From AP-15 sp963703665 (GTDB taxonomy: Bacteria; Pseudomonadota; Alphaproteobacteria; ATCC43930; CGMCC-115725), in assembly GCA_963703665.1 (NCBI GenBank), contig CAVPFB010000010.1, forward strand, positions 357,977 through 421,976: DNA of 64,000 nucleotides. The letters run 5' to 3'. The notes under the pieces were generated by a model that was not told the origin of the DNA, ran no database searches, and saw only the letters and a list, made by a program, of their open reading frames with translations. A program made the position numbers and the translations under genes. Shown in pieces: positions 16,398-24,237 of this stretch (the first letter of the stretch is position 1; every line of letters begins with the position of its first letter).

Positions 16398-18416
16398 ATG
16401 AGAACCCGAATTGCGCAGCGCGCATCCGCGCGTTGGCGCTTCCGGCTGCTGAGCAGCGTCGCAATCTATGCCATGGCGATCAATACGATGGCGCCGCTCG
16501 CCGCATTCGCTGCCGACACCGGCGCCAACGACGGCAACACGACGACGCCGATCAAGCACGTCATCGTCATCATTGGCGAAAACCGCACCTTCGACCACCT
16601 GTTCGCGACCTATCAGCCGGTGAACAAAGGTGAAACCGTCTTGAACCTGCTTTCGGAGGGGATCGTCAAGGCCGACGGCACGCCGGGGCCGAATTATTCG
16701 AAAGTCGCTCAGGTTACGGCGCAGGACAGGGCACCCGACCCGTACCTGCTGAGCCCGCCCGGGCAGACCCCGTACAAGACGTTGCCGCCGCCGTTGGCCA
16801 GCGGGGGATATACCAATGGGCAGCCGCCATTTGCGACAGTCGCGGCGGCCCTTACCTATGAGAACGGGCTGCCGCCGGGCTATTACAAGTTTCTGACGAG
16901 CGGGGCGGTTCCCTCGTCGATCCTTGGTAAGCCGGATGTCCGGATATTTTACGATGGCAAGAGCGTCAATATGCTGCCGCCGGGTCCATACCAGCTGACC
17001 CCCGGCATCGGCTACGACGACTATGCCGAAAGCCCGGTGCATCGCTTTTACCAGATGCGGCAAGAGCTCAATTGCACCGCCGCCGCGGGCTGCCAGAATA
17101 CGCTGTTCCCGTGGGTCGAGGCGACCACCGGCGCCGGCAGCAACGGCAAGCCGCCGCCGGCGGGCTTTACCTATGAGGAGGGCGCTACCTCGATGGGCTT
17201 TTACAACGTCCAGCAGGGGGATTGGCCGTATTTCAAGATGCTCGCCGACAGCTATTCGATGAGCGACAACTATCACCAGGCCGTCGACGGCGGGACCGGC
17301 GCCAACCACATCATGCTCGGCACCGGCGACGCGATCTGGTTCAGCGACGGCCACGGCGATCCGCTGACCCCGCCGCACAACATGAAGGTCGCCGCCGGAA
17401 GTCCGAATGCCGGGGTCGTCGACGAGGTCGAAAATCCCAACCCGCTGAAGGGCACCAACAATTGGTACACCGAAGACGGCTATGGCGGCGGCTCCTACGG
17501 CTCGCCTTCGTACGGCGGCGGCAGCTACAGCAATTGCGCGAATACTTCGCAGCCGGGCGTCGCCACGATCGTCGACTATCTGAACGCGAACAAGGTGAAG
17601 TCGAATTGCCAAGCCGGGCATTATTATCTGCTCAACAACTACAATCCCGGTTATTACGGGGATGGCACCAGCGCCTATGCCGATATCAAGAATCCGCTGA
17701 ATACCGTGTTCACCGTCCCGCCCTCGACCGTCCCTGATATCGGTGATGCCCTGCTCAAAAAGAATATCACGTTCGCCTGGTTCGGCGACCAGTTCGACGC
17801 CTACCTCGCCAATCCTTACAACAACTACGTCACGCCCGACAATCAATACTGCAACATCTGCAACTTCTTCCAGTATTCGACCTCGATCATGACCAATGCG
17901 CCGGTGCGAAACATGGCGCTGCAGGATACGCTCGATCTCTACGCCGACCTGACGAGCGGCAAGCTGCCCGCAGTGTCGTTCGTCAAACCGAGCGGCTATC
18001 TCGACGGCCATCCGGCATCGTCAAAGCCCGATCTCCTCGAAGGTTTCGTCAAAAAAATCGTCGACATGACCAAAGCAAACGCCACACTCTGGGGCAACAC
18101 CGCGATCTTCATCACCATGGATGAGGGTGGTGGGTATTATGATTCGGGTTATGTGCAGCCGCTCGACTATTTCGGCGACGGTACGCGGATTCCGATGATC
18201 GTGGTGTCGAAATACAGCACGGGCGGCAACATCTCGCATACCTACACCGATCACGTCTCGGTGTTGAAATTCATTGAGGCGAACTGGAACGTTCCGCCGA
18301 TCAGCAACCGCAGCCGCGACAACCTGCCGAACCCGGTCGCCGGAGCGGACCCTTACAAGCCGGCGAACGTGCCGGCGATCGGCAATCTGATGGATCTCTT
18401 CAACTTCAAATCGTGA
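16398..18416 (+). CDS. Secreted phosphoesterase, phospholipase C/acid phosphatase family
   Basis: The 672-residue protein starts with a long signal peptide (residues 1-39, 'LLSSVAIYAMAINTMAPLAAFAADTG'). At residue about 50 it has the family motif 'IKHVIVIIGENRTFDHLFATY', whose Glu-Asn and Thr form the metal and catalytic site. Later come 'DWPYFKMLADSYSMSDNYHQAVDGGTGANHIMLGTGDA', 'ITFAWFGDQFDAY' and 'AIFITMDEGGGYYDSGYVQP', ending 'RIPMIVVSKYSTGG..THTYTDHVSVLKFIE'. These are the conserved blocks of the phosphoesterase family. It should hydrolyse a phosphate ester such as phosphatidylcholine outside the inner membrane. A Gly/Ser/Tyr-rich stretch lies near residues 360-380. It stands alone and is intact. 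Confidence 0.88.
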   Translation: MRTRIAQRASARWRFRLLSSVAIYAMAINTMAPLAAFAADTGANDGNTTTPIKHVIVIIGENRTFDHLFATYQPVNKGETVLNLLSEGIVKADGTPGPNYSKVAQVTAQDRAPDPYLLSPPGQTPYKTLPPPLASGGYTNGQPPFATVAAALTYENGLPPGYYKFLTSGAVPSSILGKPDVRIFYDGKSVNMLPPGPYQLTPGIGYDDYAESPVHRFYQMRQELNCTAAAGCQNTLFPWVEATTGAGSNGKPPPAGFTYEEGATSMGFYNVQQGDWPYFKMLADSYSMSDNYHQAVDGGTGANHIMLGTGDAIWFSDGHGDPLTPPHNMKVAAGSPNAGVVDEVENPNPLKGTNNWYTEDGYGGGSYGSPSYGGGSYSNCANTSQPGVATIVDYLNANKVKSNCQAGHYYLLNNYNPGYYGDGTSAYADIKNPLNTVFTVPPSTVPDIGDALLKKNITFAWFGDQFDAYLANPYNNYVTPDNQYCNICNFFQYSTSIMTNAPVRNMALQDTLDLYADLTSGKLPAVSFVKPSGYLDGHPASSKPDLLEGFVKKIVDMTKANATLWGNTAIFITMDEGGGYYDSGYVQPLDYFGDGTRIPMIVVSKYSTGGNISHTYTDHVSVLKFIEANWNVPPISNRSRDNLPNPVAGADPYKPANVPAIGNLMDLFNFKS

Positions 18417-18499
18417 GTACAATCGGCGAGAAAATGGCTACGCCGAACGGATCACGTCCTTGGCGCCGGTCCCCCTCGTGGGACCAGCGTTTTCTTCTG

Positions 18500-19702
18500 T
18501 CAGCCGATGATCCCGGCTTCGCGCATGGCGCGGATCTCGGCGTCTGGATAGCCGGCGTCGCGCAGGACCGCCTCGCTGTGCTGGCCGAGGGCGGGGGCGG
18601 GTCGCGGCGGCAGCTTTTCCTGGCCGGCGATCCATAACGGGCTGTTGACGGTCAGCGAGCTGCCGTCGGCAAACGGCACCAGGGCTTCGCTGGCGAGGAT
18701 CTGGGCGTCCTCGTGAATTTCGTCCATATCGGCGACGATGCCGAAAATCAGCCCGGCTTCGTCGAGGATGCGGCGCCATTCGACCTGATCTTTCGCGGCG
18801 AAAATCTTGTCGAGGATCGCGATCAGCTCGCGCGCGTTGGCCTCGCGCGAGGCGGCCGTCACAAAGCGCCGATCGTCGAGCGCCTCCGATCGCATGCACG
18901 CCTTGAACCTGTCCCAGCGCCATTCGTCGGCGGCGATCGACAGCAGCAGCCAGCGATTGTCGCGGCAGCGGTAGTGGATCCTGAGCGCATTGACCCCGCG
19001 CTCGCGCGGCGGCTGCGGCACGATTTTTTCGCCGCACAATGCGGCCTGCACCGAGCAGCCGTTGGCCCACAGCCCGTTCGCCAGCAGGGACGAGCCGACA
19101 TAGGCGCCCTGGCCGGTGCGCTCGCGCTGATAGAGTGCGGTGACGATGGCGCCATAGGTGCCCAGCGCCGAGGGATGGTCGCCCATGCCCGGCAAGGATC
19201 GCGCCGGGGCGGCCTCCTCGCCGGCGCGCACCAGGTGCATCAGCCCCGAGCGCGCCCACCACGCGGTCGCGTCGAAGCCGGGCTTGTCGGCCTCGGGGCC
19301 CGCCTCGCCATAGCCAGTGAATGAGGCGTAGATCAGCCGGTGGTTGAGCGGCGCCAGTTCCTCGTAAGCTATCCCCAGGCGGCGCCGCACCGGCGGCGGG
19401 TAGTTGGTGATGAAGACGTCGGTCTCGCCGACCAGCCGGCGCAATACCGCCTGCCCCTCGGGTTTGCGCAGGTCGAGCGCCAGGCTCTTCTTGTTGCGGC
19501 CATCGAGCACAAAGCCGGGGTTGCCGGCGAGCCCCGGCCCGGTCGGCGGCGTTGCCCGCCGGCGATAGGGGTCGCCCGCTCCCGGCGGCTCGATCTTGAT
19601 CACCGCGGCGCCGAAATCCGACATCACCGTCGCCGCCGCCGGGCCGGCGATGAAGCTGGCGCAGTCGATCACCTTCAAGCCGTCGAAGACGAGCTCACTC
19701 AT
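18500..19702 (-). CDS. CaiB/BaiF family (class III) CoA-transferase
   Basis: The 400-residue protein begins MSELVFDGLKVIDCASFIAGPAAATVMSDFGAAVIKIEPPGAGDPYR. The loop 'VFITNYPPPVRRRLGIAYEEL', 'RLIYASFTGYGEAGPEADKPGFDATAWWARSG' with the catalytic Asp ('GFDA'), and 'ALYQRERTGQGAYVGSSLLANGLW' are standard for the family. It transfers CoA between carboxylic acids through an aspartyl-CoA thioester. The start at 19702 has gcgagggg upstream. It is a more distant relative of the two transferases near 57.6-60.9 kb and is convergent with the phosphoesterase gene. Confidence 0.9.
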   Translation of the reverse strand: MSELVFDGLKVIDCASFIAGPAAATVMSDFGAAVIKIEPPGAGDPYRRRATPPTGPGLAGNPGFVLDGRNKKSLALDLRKPEGQAVLRRLVGETDVFITNYPPPVRRRLGIAYEELAPLNHRLIYASFTGYGEAGPEADKPGFDATAWWARSGLMHLVRAGEEAAPARSLPGMGDHPSALGTYGAIVTALYQRERTGQGAYVGSSLLANGLWANGCSVQAALCGEKIVPQPPRERGVNALRIHYRCRDNRWLLLSIAADEWRWDRFKACMRSEALDDRRFVTAASREANARELIAILDKIFAAKDQVEWRRILDEAGLIFGIVADMDEIHEDAQILASEALVPFADGSSLTVNSPLWIAGQEKLPPRPAPALGQHSEAVLRDAGYPDAEIRAMREAGIIG

Positions 19703-19826
19703 CGCTGATCGCCCCTCGCGAATGCCGGCGGCGGTGGTCCGCCGCGGCTGCGCAATCTTTATAGGCCGGCATCGTGCGCCGGCCACCGATTTCCGCTGTG
19801 CCGGCAGGGAGAAAGCGACGTGTGCG

Positions 19827-20879
19827 CTACCCTGGAGCGGGCTTGCGGCGCCAGCTCAGCACTTTTGAAAAATAGGCGGGGAAGCGTTCCGCCGGGGTGA
19901 AGCCCGGGCTTGCCAGCCGGTCGAAATCCTCGCGCAGATAGCTCGAATAATAGGGCTCGTGAAACCCGGCAGGGAAGGATTCGAGCATCGCGTCGTAATC
20001 AGGCACGTCGCCGATCTGCAGTGAATCGACCAGGATAAAGATTCCGCCCGGCTTCAGCACCCGCCGCACCTCGCTGACGACCGCCCGGCGAACGCGGGGC
20101 GGCAGCTCGTGAAACAGATAGACGCAAGTGATGATGTCGAACTCTGAGTCGGCAAACGGCATCGCCTCGGCCAGACCCTCGACCAGGCGGGTGCGCGACC
20201 AAGGCGCCAGCTCGCGCCGGGCGACGGCCAGATAATGCGGCGACAGGTCGAGCCCGGTCACGTGCAGCCGCGGCCAGTTCGCCTTGACCTCGCGCAGAAA
20301 GCTCCCGGTCCCGCAGGCGAGATCCAGGAGGCGAGCGCCATTGCGGCCCTCGGACGAAATTTTGGCGAGCGCGCGTTTGAGCGGCACCAGCGCCTGGCGC
20401 CGCATCGCCGCCGCACCGCCGCCGAACAGCACCTCGACCTGGTAATCGTAGCGCGCAGCCGAGGCGTCGCTCAGGTAGCCGTCGCTCTGAAAATGGAATT
20501 TCTGCAGGTAATAACGCGGGTAGCTGCCGGGCGGCGCCTCACCCAGCAGCCGCTCGCGGGGCGGACCGTGCCGCCTTTCCTCCACAGCCGCGAGGTCGTC
20601 GAAAAAATCGCGGGCGCGCCGCAGCGCGGCGACCGGGCTGCCGAGGCCATCGGCGGGAGCCGCGTAGTATCCGGCCTCGATGTTGCGCCAGTCCTGCTCG
20701 ATCAGCCCGCGCAGATCGGCGAGAATACGCCGCCGGTCCGGCATCGGCCGCCCACGCAGCGCCTCCGGCAGCGGCACCGGGCGGCTCATTCGCGCCGCCA
20801 GCAGCTTCTGGCCGAAAAACCAGCCGATGCGCGCCGCCTGGGCGGCATCGTAGGCGAGCTTGTCGAGTGCGGTCGGCAT
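19827..20879 (-). CDS. Class I SAM-dependent methyltransferase
   Basis: The 350-residue protein has an N-terminal region of about 180 helical residues of unknown role. The methyltransferase core is 'GARLLDLACGTGSFLREVKANWPRLHVTGLDLSPHYLAVARRE' (motif I E/DxGxG plus motif II Asp), 'EAMPFADSEFDIITCVYLFHELP' (motif post-I/II) and 'VSEVRRVLKPGGIFILVDSLQ'. This is the UbiE-like methyltransf_11/25 pattern. The 'FHELPPRVRRAV' stretch is typical of methyltransferases acting on small molecules or lipids. The substrate is unknown. It diverges from nadA across a 223-base gap. Confidence 0.87.
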   Translation of the reverse strand: MPTALDKLAYDAAQAARIGWFFGQKLLAARMSRPVPLPEALRGRPMPDRRRILADLRGLIEQDWRNIEAGYYAAPADGLGSPVAALRRARDFFDDLAAVEERRHGPPRERLLGEAPPGSYPRYYLQKFHFQSDGYLSDASAARYDYQVEVLFGGGAAAMRRQALVPLKRALAKISSEGRNGARLLDLACGTGSFLREVKANWPRLHVTGLDLSPHYLAVARRELAPWSRTRLVEGLAEAMPFADSEFDIITCVYLFHELPPRVRRAVVSEVRRVLKPGGIFILVDSLQIGDVPDYDAMLESFPAGFHEPYYSSYLREDFDRLASPGFTPAERFPAYFSKVLSWRRKPAPG

Positions 20880-20987
20880 CGCCCAACAGCAATTACTGCG
20901 GTGGCGCTGTTTTGCGCAAGGGGCTGCTCGGCAACGGTTTGCGGCGAGGCTGTGGGCGGCGAAACCGGGGAAACGACAACGGGGATC

Positions 20988-21015
20988 TTGACACTTCGGC
21001 GACCGGGCTTATCCT
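20988..21015 (+). promoter_or_regulatory. Sigma-70-type promoter of nadA
   Basis: TTGACA at 20988-20993 is a perfect -35 box. Sixteen bases further on lies TATCCT (21010-21015), a fair -10 box. Transcription would start near 21022, about 80 bases before the nadA ATG, placing the palindrome at 21073-21089 inside the leader. Confidence 0.6.
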
Positions 21016-21072
21016 CATATGCAGCATAACCGAAGGCCGGGCGGATTTGCCCGGCTTTTCCGGAGCACATAA

Positions 21073-21089
21073 ATGCTCATTATGAGCAT
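21073..21089. promoter_or_regulatory. Perfect palindrome in the nadA leader (candidate operator)
   Basis: ATGCTCATTATGAGCAT is a 7-base perfect inverted repeat around TTA, lying just before the ribosome-binding site aaggaga of nadA. It sits downstream of the predicted start of transcription, where a bound repressor would block elongation. In some alphaproteobacteria nadABC is controlled by the NadQ repressor; assigning this site to NadQ is inference. Confidence 0.55.
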
Positions 21090-21102
21090 AAAGGAGAAAA
21101 CG

Positions 21103-22101
21103 ATGCTGGAGACCGCACCCTCGACCACCCCGGCGACGATGCCGCTGCCCGAGATCTACCGACGCGTGGAACGGCACATCCCGCCCTTCGAATGGCCGGT
21201 CCTGGCCGACGACGTCGCGGCCATCCTGCGGCTGAAGCAGGAACGCGACGCGGTCGTGCTGGCGCACAATTACCAGACGCCCGACATCTTCCACACGGTC
21301 GCCGACATCGTCGGCGACAGCCTGGCCCTGGCGCGCGAGGCGGCGCGCACCGACGCGCAGGTCATCGTGCTGGCCGGCGTGCATTTCATGGCCGAGACCG
21401 CCAAGCTGCTGAACCCGGAAAAGACCGTGCTGATCCCCGATCTCAAGGCCGGCTGCTCGCTCGCCGCCTCGATCACCGCGGCCGACATCAGGCTGATGCG
21501 CGAGCGCCACCCGGGCGTTCCGATCGTCACCTATGTCAACACCTCGGCCGCGGTGAAGGCCGAATCCGACATCTGCTGCACCTCGGGCAACGCCAAGAAG
21601 ATCGTCGAGGGGCTGGGCGTGCCGCGCGTCATCATGCTGCCCGACGAATACCTGGCGCGCAACATCGCAGCCCAAACCAAGGTCGAGATCATCGCGTGGA
21701 AGGGCCATTGCGAGGTGCACGAGCGCTTTACCGCCGAGGACGTGAGGAGCGTGCGGAAAAGCCATCCGGGCGTCGTCGTGCTGGCCCATCCCGAATGCCC
21801 GCCCGAGGTCGTCGCCGAATGCGATTTCACCGGCTCGACCGCGGCCATGGCGGATTATGTCGGCAACAACCGCCCGGCGCGGGTCGTGCTGCTGACCGAA
21901 TGCTCGATGAGCGACAATGTGGCATTGCAATATCCCGAGCTCGACTTTGTGCGGCCGTGCAATCTGTGCCCGCACATGAAGCGGATCACGCTGCCGAAGA
22001 TCCGCCGCGCGCTCGAAACCATGACCCACGAGGTGACGATCGATCCGGCGGTCGCCGGTCGGGCGCGGCACGCGGTCGAGCGCATGCTGGCGTTCGGCTG
22101 A
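21103..22101 (+). CDS. nadA: Quinolinate synthase NadA
   Basis: The 332-residue protein condenses iminoaspartate with dihydroxyacetone phosphate to quinolinate in de novo NAD synthesis. Visible landmarks are 'DAVVLAHNYQTPDIFHTVADIVGDSLALAREA', 'VHFMAETAKLLNPEKTVLIPDLKAGCSLAASI', 'IVTYVNTSAAVKAESDICCTSGNA', 'HPECPPEVV' and 'RPCNLCPHMKRITL'. The Cys of 'AGCS', 'PECP' and 'CNLCP' are those that ligate the 4Fe-4S cluster. The ATG at 21103 is chosen for its aaggagaaaacg leader; an upstream ATG at 21073 lies inside the operator-like palindrome. The usual partners nadB and nadC are not in the window. Confidence 0.96.
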   Translation: MLETAPSTTPATMPLPEIYRRVERHIPPFEWPVLADDVAAILRLKQERDAVVLAHNYQTPDIFHTVADIVGDSLALAREAARTDAQVIVLAGVHFMAETAKLLNPEKTVLIPDLKAGCSLAASITAADIRLMRERHPGVPIVTYVNTSAAVKAESDICCTSGNAKKIVEGLGVPRVIMLPDEYLARNIAAQTKVEIIAWKGHCEVHERFTAEDVRSVRKSHPGVVVLAHPECPPEVVAECDFTGSTAAMADYVGNNRPARVVLLTECSMSDNVALQYPELDFVRPCNLCPHMKRITLPKIRRALETMTHEVTIDPAVAGRARHAVERMLAFG

Positions 22102-22122
22102 TGCCCGAGGCGATGCGATAAT

Positions 22123-22962
22123 ATGACCGAGGCTTACGACGCCGAATGGCGCGCCCGCTTCGGCGATGATGCCGACCTGCCGGGGGATGTTCCGGAAATT
22201 CCGTGGCTGCGCCAGATGCTGCTGCGCCGCACACACCGCCGCTACGCTCCGCGCCCGGTTCCGGAGGCATTGCTGCGCCTGCTGCTCGGCGCGGCTTTCT
22301 CGGCTTCGTCAAAATCGGATTTCCAGCAGGCCTCGGTCGTCCGGGTCGCCGAGCGCGGCCCGCGCGACCGGCTGGCGGCGCTGGTCGCGGACATGCCATG
22401 GATCGGCAACGCGCCGGTCTTCCTGGTGTTTTGCGGCGACGCGCGCCGGCTCGAACGGTTGGGCGAATTGCGCGGCCACCCTCAGGAGAATGGCCGGCTC
22501 GAGGGGTTTTTCAACGCCGCCATCGACGCGGCGCTGGTGATGCAGACCTTCATCCTGGCGGCCGAGACCGCCGGCCTCGGCTGCTGCCCGATCAGCGTCA
22601 TCCGCAACCATGCCGAGGCCGTCGCCCAAATCCTGGAATTGCCGGATAAGGTCTTCCCGGTGGCCGGCCTGTGCCTCGGCTACCCGGCCGCGGAGGGCTT
22701 TGTCAGCATGCGCCTGCCACTCGCGGTCACCCTTTATACCGACCGTTACGAGGATTCCGGTCTCGCCGAAGAGATCGATATTTACGACCGCCGGCGCGCC
22801 GCCCGCCATACGATCCCGCGCGAGCAGCAGCGCGCCCCCGACGCGTTCGGCCATGCCGAGTTTTATGGCTGGTCGGAAGACAAAGCCCGCCAGGCCGCCG
22901 CAGCACCCGAAGGCCAAACCTTCCCGCCCTTTCTGCGCGCCCGCGGTTTCACCTTCGACTAG
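22123..22962 (+). CDS. Nitroreductase family flavoprotein (NfsA-like)
   Basis: The 279-residue protein starts 21 bases after nadA, probably in one transcript. The pattern is that of FMN-binding nitroreductases: 'LLRRTHRRYAPRPVPEALLRLLLGAAFSASSKSDFQQASVV' (FMN-phosphate Arg/Ser contacts), 'FFNAAIDAALVMQTFILAAETAGLGCCPISVIRNHAEAVAQIL' and 'VFPVAGLCLGYPAAEGFVSMRLP'. It should reduce nitro compounds or quinones with NAD(P)H. Its extended C-terminus and position after nadA invite a link to nicotinamide metabolism, which is only conjecture. Its last codons form the first unit of a 22-base tandem repeat. Confidence 0.88.
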   Translation: MTEAYDAEWRARFGDDADLPGDVPEIPWLRQMLLRRTHRRYAPRPVPEALLRLLLGAAFSASSKSDFQQASVVRVAERGPRDRLAALVADMPWIGNAPVFLVFCGDARRLERLGELRGHPQENGRLEGFFNAAIDAALVMQTFILAAETAGLGCCPISVIRNHAEAVAQILELPDKVFPVAGLCLGYPAAEGFVSMRLPLAVTLYTDRYEDSGLAEEIDIYDRRRAARHTIPREQQRAPDAFGHAEFYGWSEDKARQAAAAPEGQTFPPFLRARGFTFD

Positions 22963-23006
22963 CCGCGGTTTCACCGTCGACTAGCTGCGGCTTCGCCGTC
23001 GACTGG
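22941..23006 (+). repeat. Tandem repeat, three 22-base units
   Basis: Units at 22941-22962, 22963-22984 and 22985-23006 share the pattern c[c/t]gcgg[t/c]ttc[a/g]cc[t/g]tcgact[a/g]g. The first unit ends with the nitroreductase stop codon, so the array copies the coding tail into the non-coding downstream sequence. Units 1 and 2 differ at one base; unit 3 is more diverged. Confidence 0.85.
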
Positions 23007-23058
23007 ATGATCCAGCGGTCAAAATCTGACGGATCGCGCCGACGCGTGCCCTCACCCG

Positions 23059-23078
23059 CCCAGCCCTCACGGGCTGGG
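23059..23078. terminator. Hairpin between convergent genes
   Basis: CCCAGCCC and GGGCTGGG form a perfect 8-base stem around TCAC. No T-run follows, so it is not a classical intrinsic terminator. It lies between the ends of the nitroreductase gene and the quinone oxidoreductase gene. The following 'cgagcgcagcgaggcgggcg' is repeated in diverged form near 57548, so the hairpin may belong to a REP-like element. Confidence 0.4.
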
Positions 23079-23136
23079 GACCGAGCGCAGCGAGGCGGGC
23101 GCGGGTTCGCCGCTGCCAAGTGCCAGGTTCGCACAA

Positions 23137-24111
23137 CTAGCCGACGAGCACCGCTTTGCCGATGACGGCGCGGTCGATCAGCGCCTGCACCGCCTCGGCA
23201 GCCTGCGCCAACGGGTAATGGCGCCAGATCCGCGGCTTGAGCTTGCCCTCTCCGGCGAGGCCGAGCAGCGCCTTGGTGTTGGCGGCGGCGATTTCCGGAT
23301 GGTTCTCGTTGAGCCCGCCGATGCGCACGCCGATCGCCTCGACCCCTTTGATCAACAGATAGTTGGTGCGGGCCAGCGCCGGGGCGCCGCCGAGAAAGCC
23401 GAGGATCAGGATGCGACCGCTCCAGGCGAGGCAGCGCAGCGATTCCTCGAAGGTCGGGCCGTTGACCGGGTCATAGATGATGTCGACGCCGCGGCCTCTG
23501 GTCAGCTCCATGACCTGGTCGCGGAACCCGTCCTGATAGGGGATCGCGTGGTCCGCCCCTTCTTCGAGGCAGACCCGGCGCTTCTCGTCGGTGCTGGCGG
23601 TGGCGATGACTGCGGCGCCATAGAGCTTGGCGATCTGGATCGCCGGCAACCCGATGCCGCCGGCGGCGCCATGGATCAGCACCCGATCGCCCGCTTTGAG
23701 CCGGCCGCGCTGCAACAGAGCGTGATAGGCGGTGGCGTAGGCGCCGCGAAACACCGCCGCCTCGTCGAGACTCAGCCCCGCCGGCACCGGATCGCAATTC
23801 TCGGCGGCGGCATTGGCCAATTCGGCCAAGGCGCCGAGCCGATGCCGGCTCATTACCAAGTCGCCGATTTTGAACCGGGTCACATCGGGTCCGATCGCGA
23901 CCACCTCGCCGGCTCCCTCGTTGCCGGGAATGAACGGCGGATCGGGCCGGAACTGGTACTTTCCGGCCAGCATCAGCACGTCGACGTACTGGATGCCGCG
24001 CGCCCGGATGCGCACCTGCACCTCACCGGCAGCGGGCGGCGGCGGATCTGGCATCTCGCGCAACGCCAGCACCTCGGGCCCGCCGAACGCCTCGCACAGC
24101 ACCGCCTTCAT
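23137..24111 (-). CDS. Quinone oxidoreductase/medium-chain dehydrogenase family protein
   Basis: The 324-residue protein begins MKAVLCEAFGGPEVLALREMPDPPPPAAGEVQVRI, the QOR N-terminal domain. 'PFIPGNEGAGEVVAIGPDV' follows. The NADPH fold is 'GDRVLIHGAAGGIGLPAIQIAKLYGAAVIATA', then 'FRDQVMELTRGRGVDIIYDPVNGPTFEESLRCLAWSGRILILGFLGG'. The zinc ligands of alcohol dehydrogenases are absent. It would reduce quinones or alpha,beta-unsaturated carbonyls with NADPH in the cytoplasm. The length is normal and the gene is intact. Confidence 0.92.
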   Translation of the reverse strand: MKAVLCEAFGGPEVLALREMPDPPPPAAGEVQVRIRARGIQYVDVLMLAGKYQFRPDPPFIPGNEGAGEVVAIGPDVTRFKIGDLVMSRHRLGALAELANAAAENCDPVPAGLSLDEAAVFRGAYATAYHALLQRGRLKAGDRVLIHGAAGGIGLPAIQIAKLYGAAVIATASTDEKRRVCLEEGADHAIPYQDGFRDQVMELTRGRGVDIIYDPVNGPTFEESLRCLAWSGRILILGFLGGAPALARTNYLLIKGVEAIGVRIGGLNENHPEIAAANTKALLGLAGEGKLKPRIWRHYPLAQAAEAVQALIDRAVIGKAVLVG

Positions 24112-24237
24112 CGCCCGCTCTCCATTCCGAACCGCTGGTCGAGCTTGCCCCGCTCCGCGAGCGCATGCCAGCGGGTTTCACGGACAGCGAGGAATTGAGG
24201 CATGATGTGCCGCAAGCAAGCGGGAGGGGGCGCGCGC

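Noticed and set aside
16392..18011. A 539-residue reverse frame opposite the phosphoesterase
   Set aside because: Rich in Val/Arg/Ile repeats without domain features; the forward gene has a signal peptide and active-site motifs.
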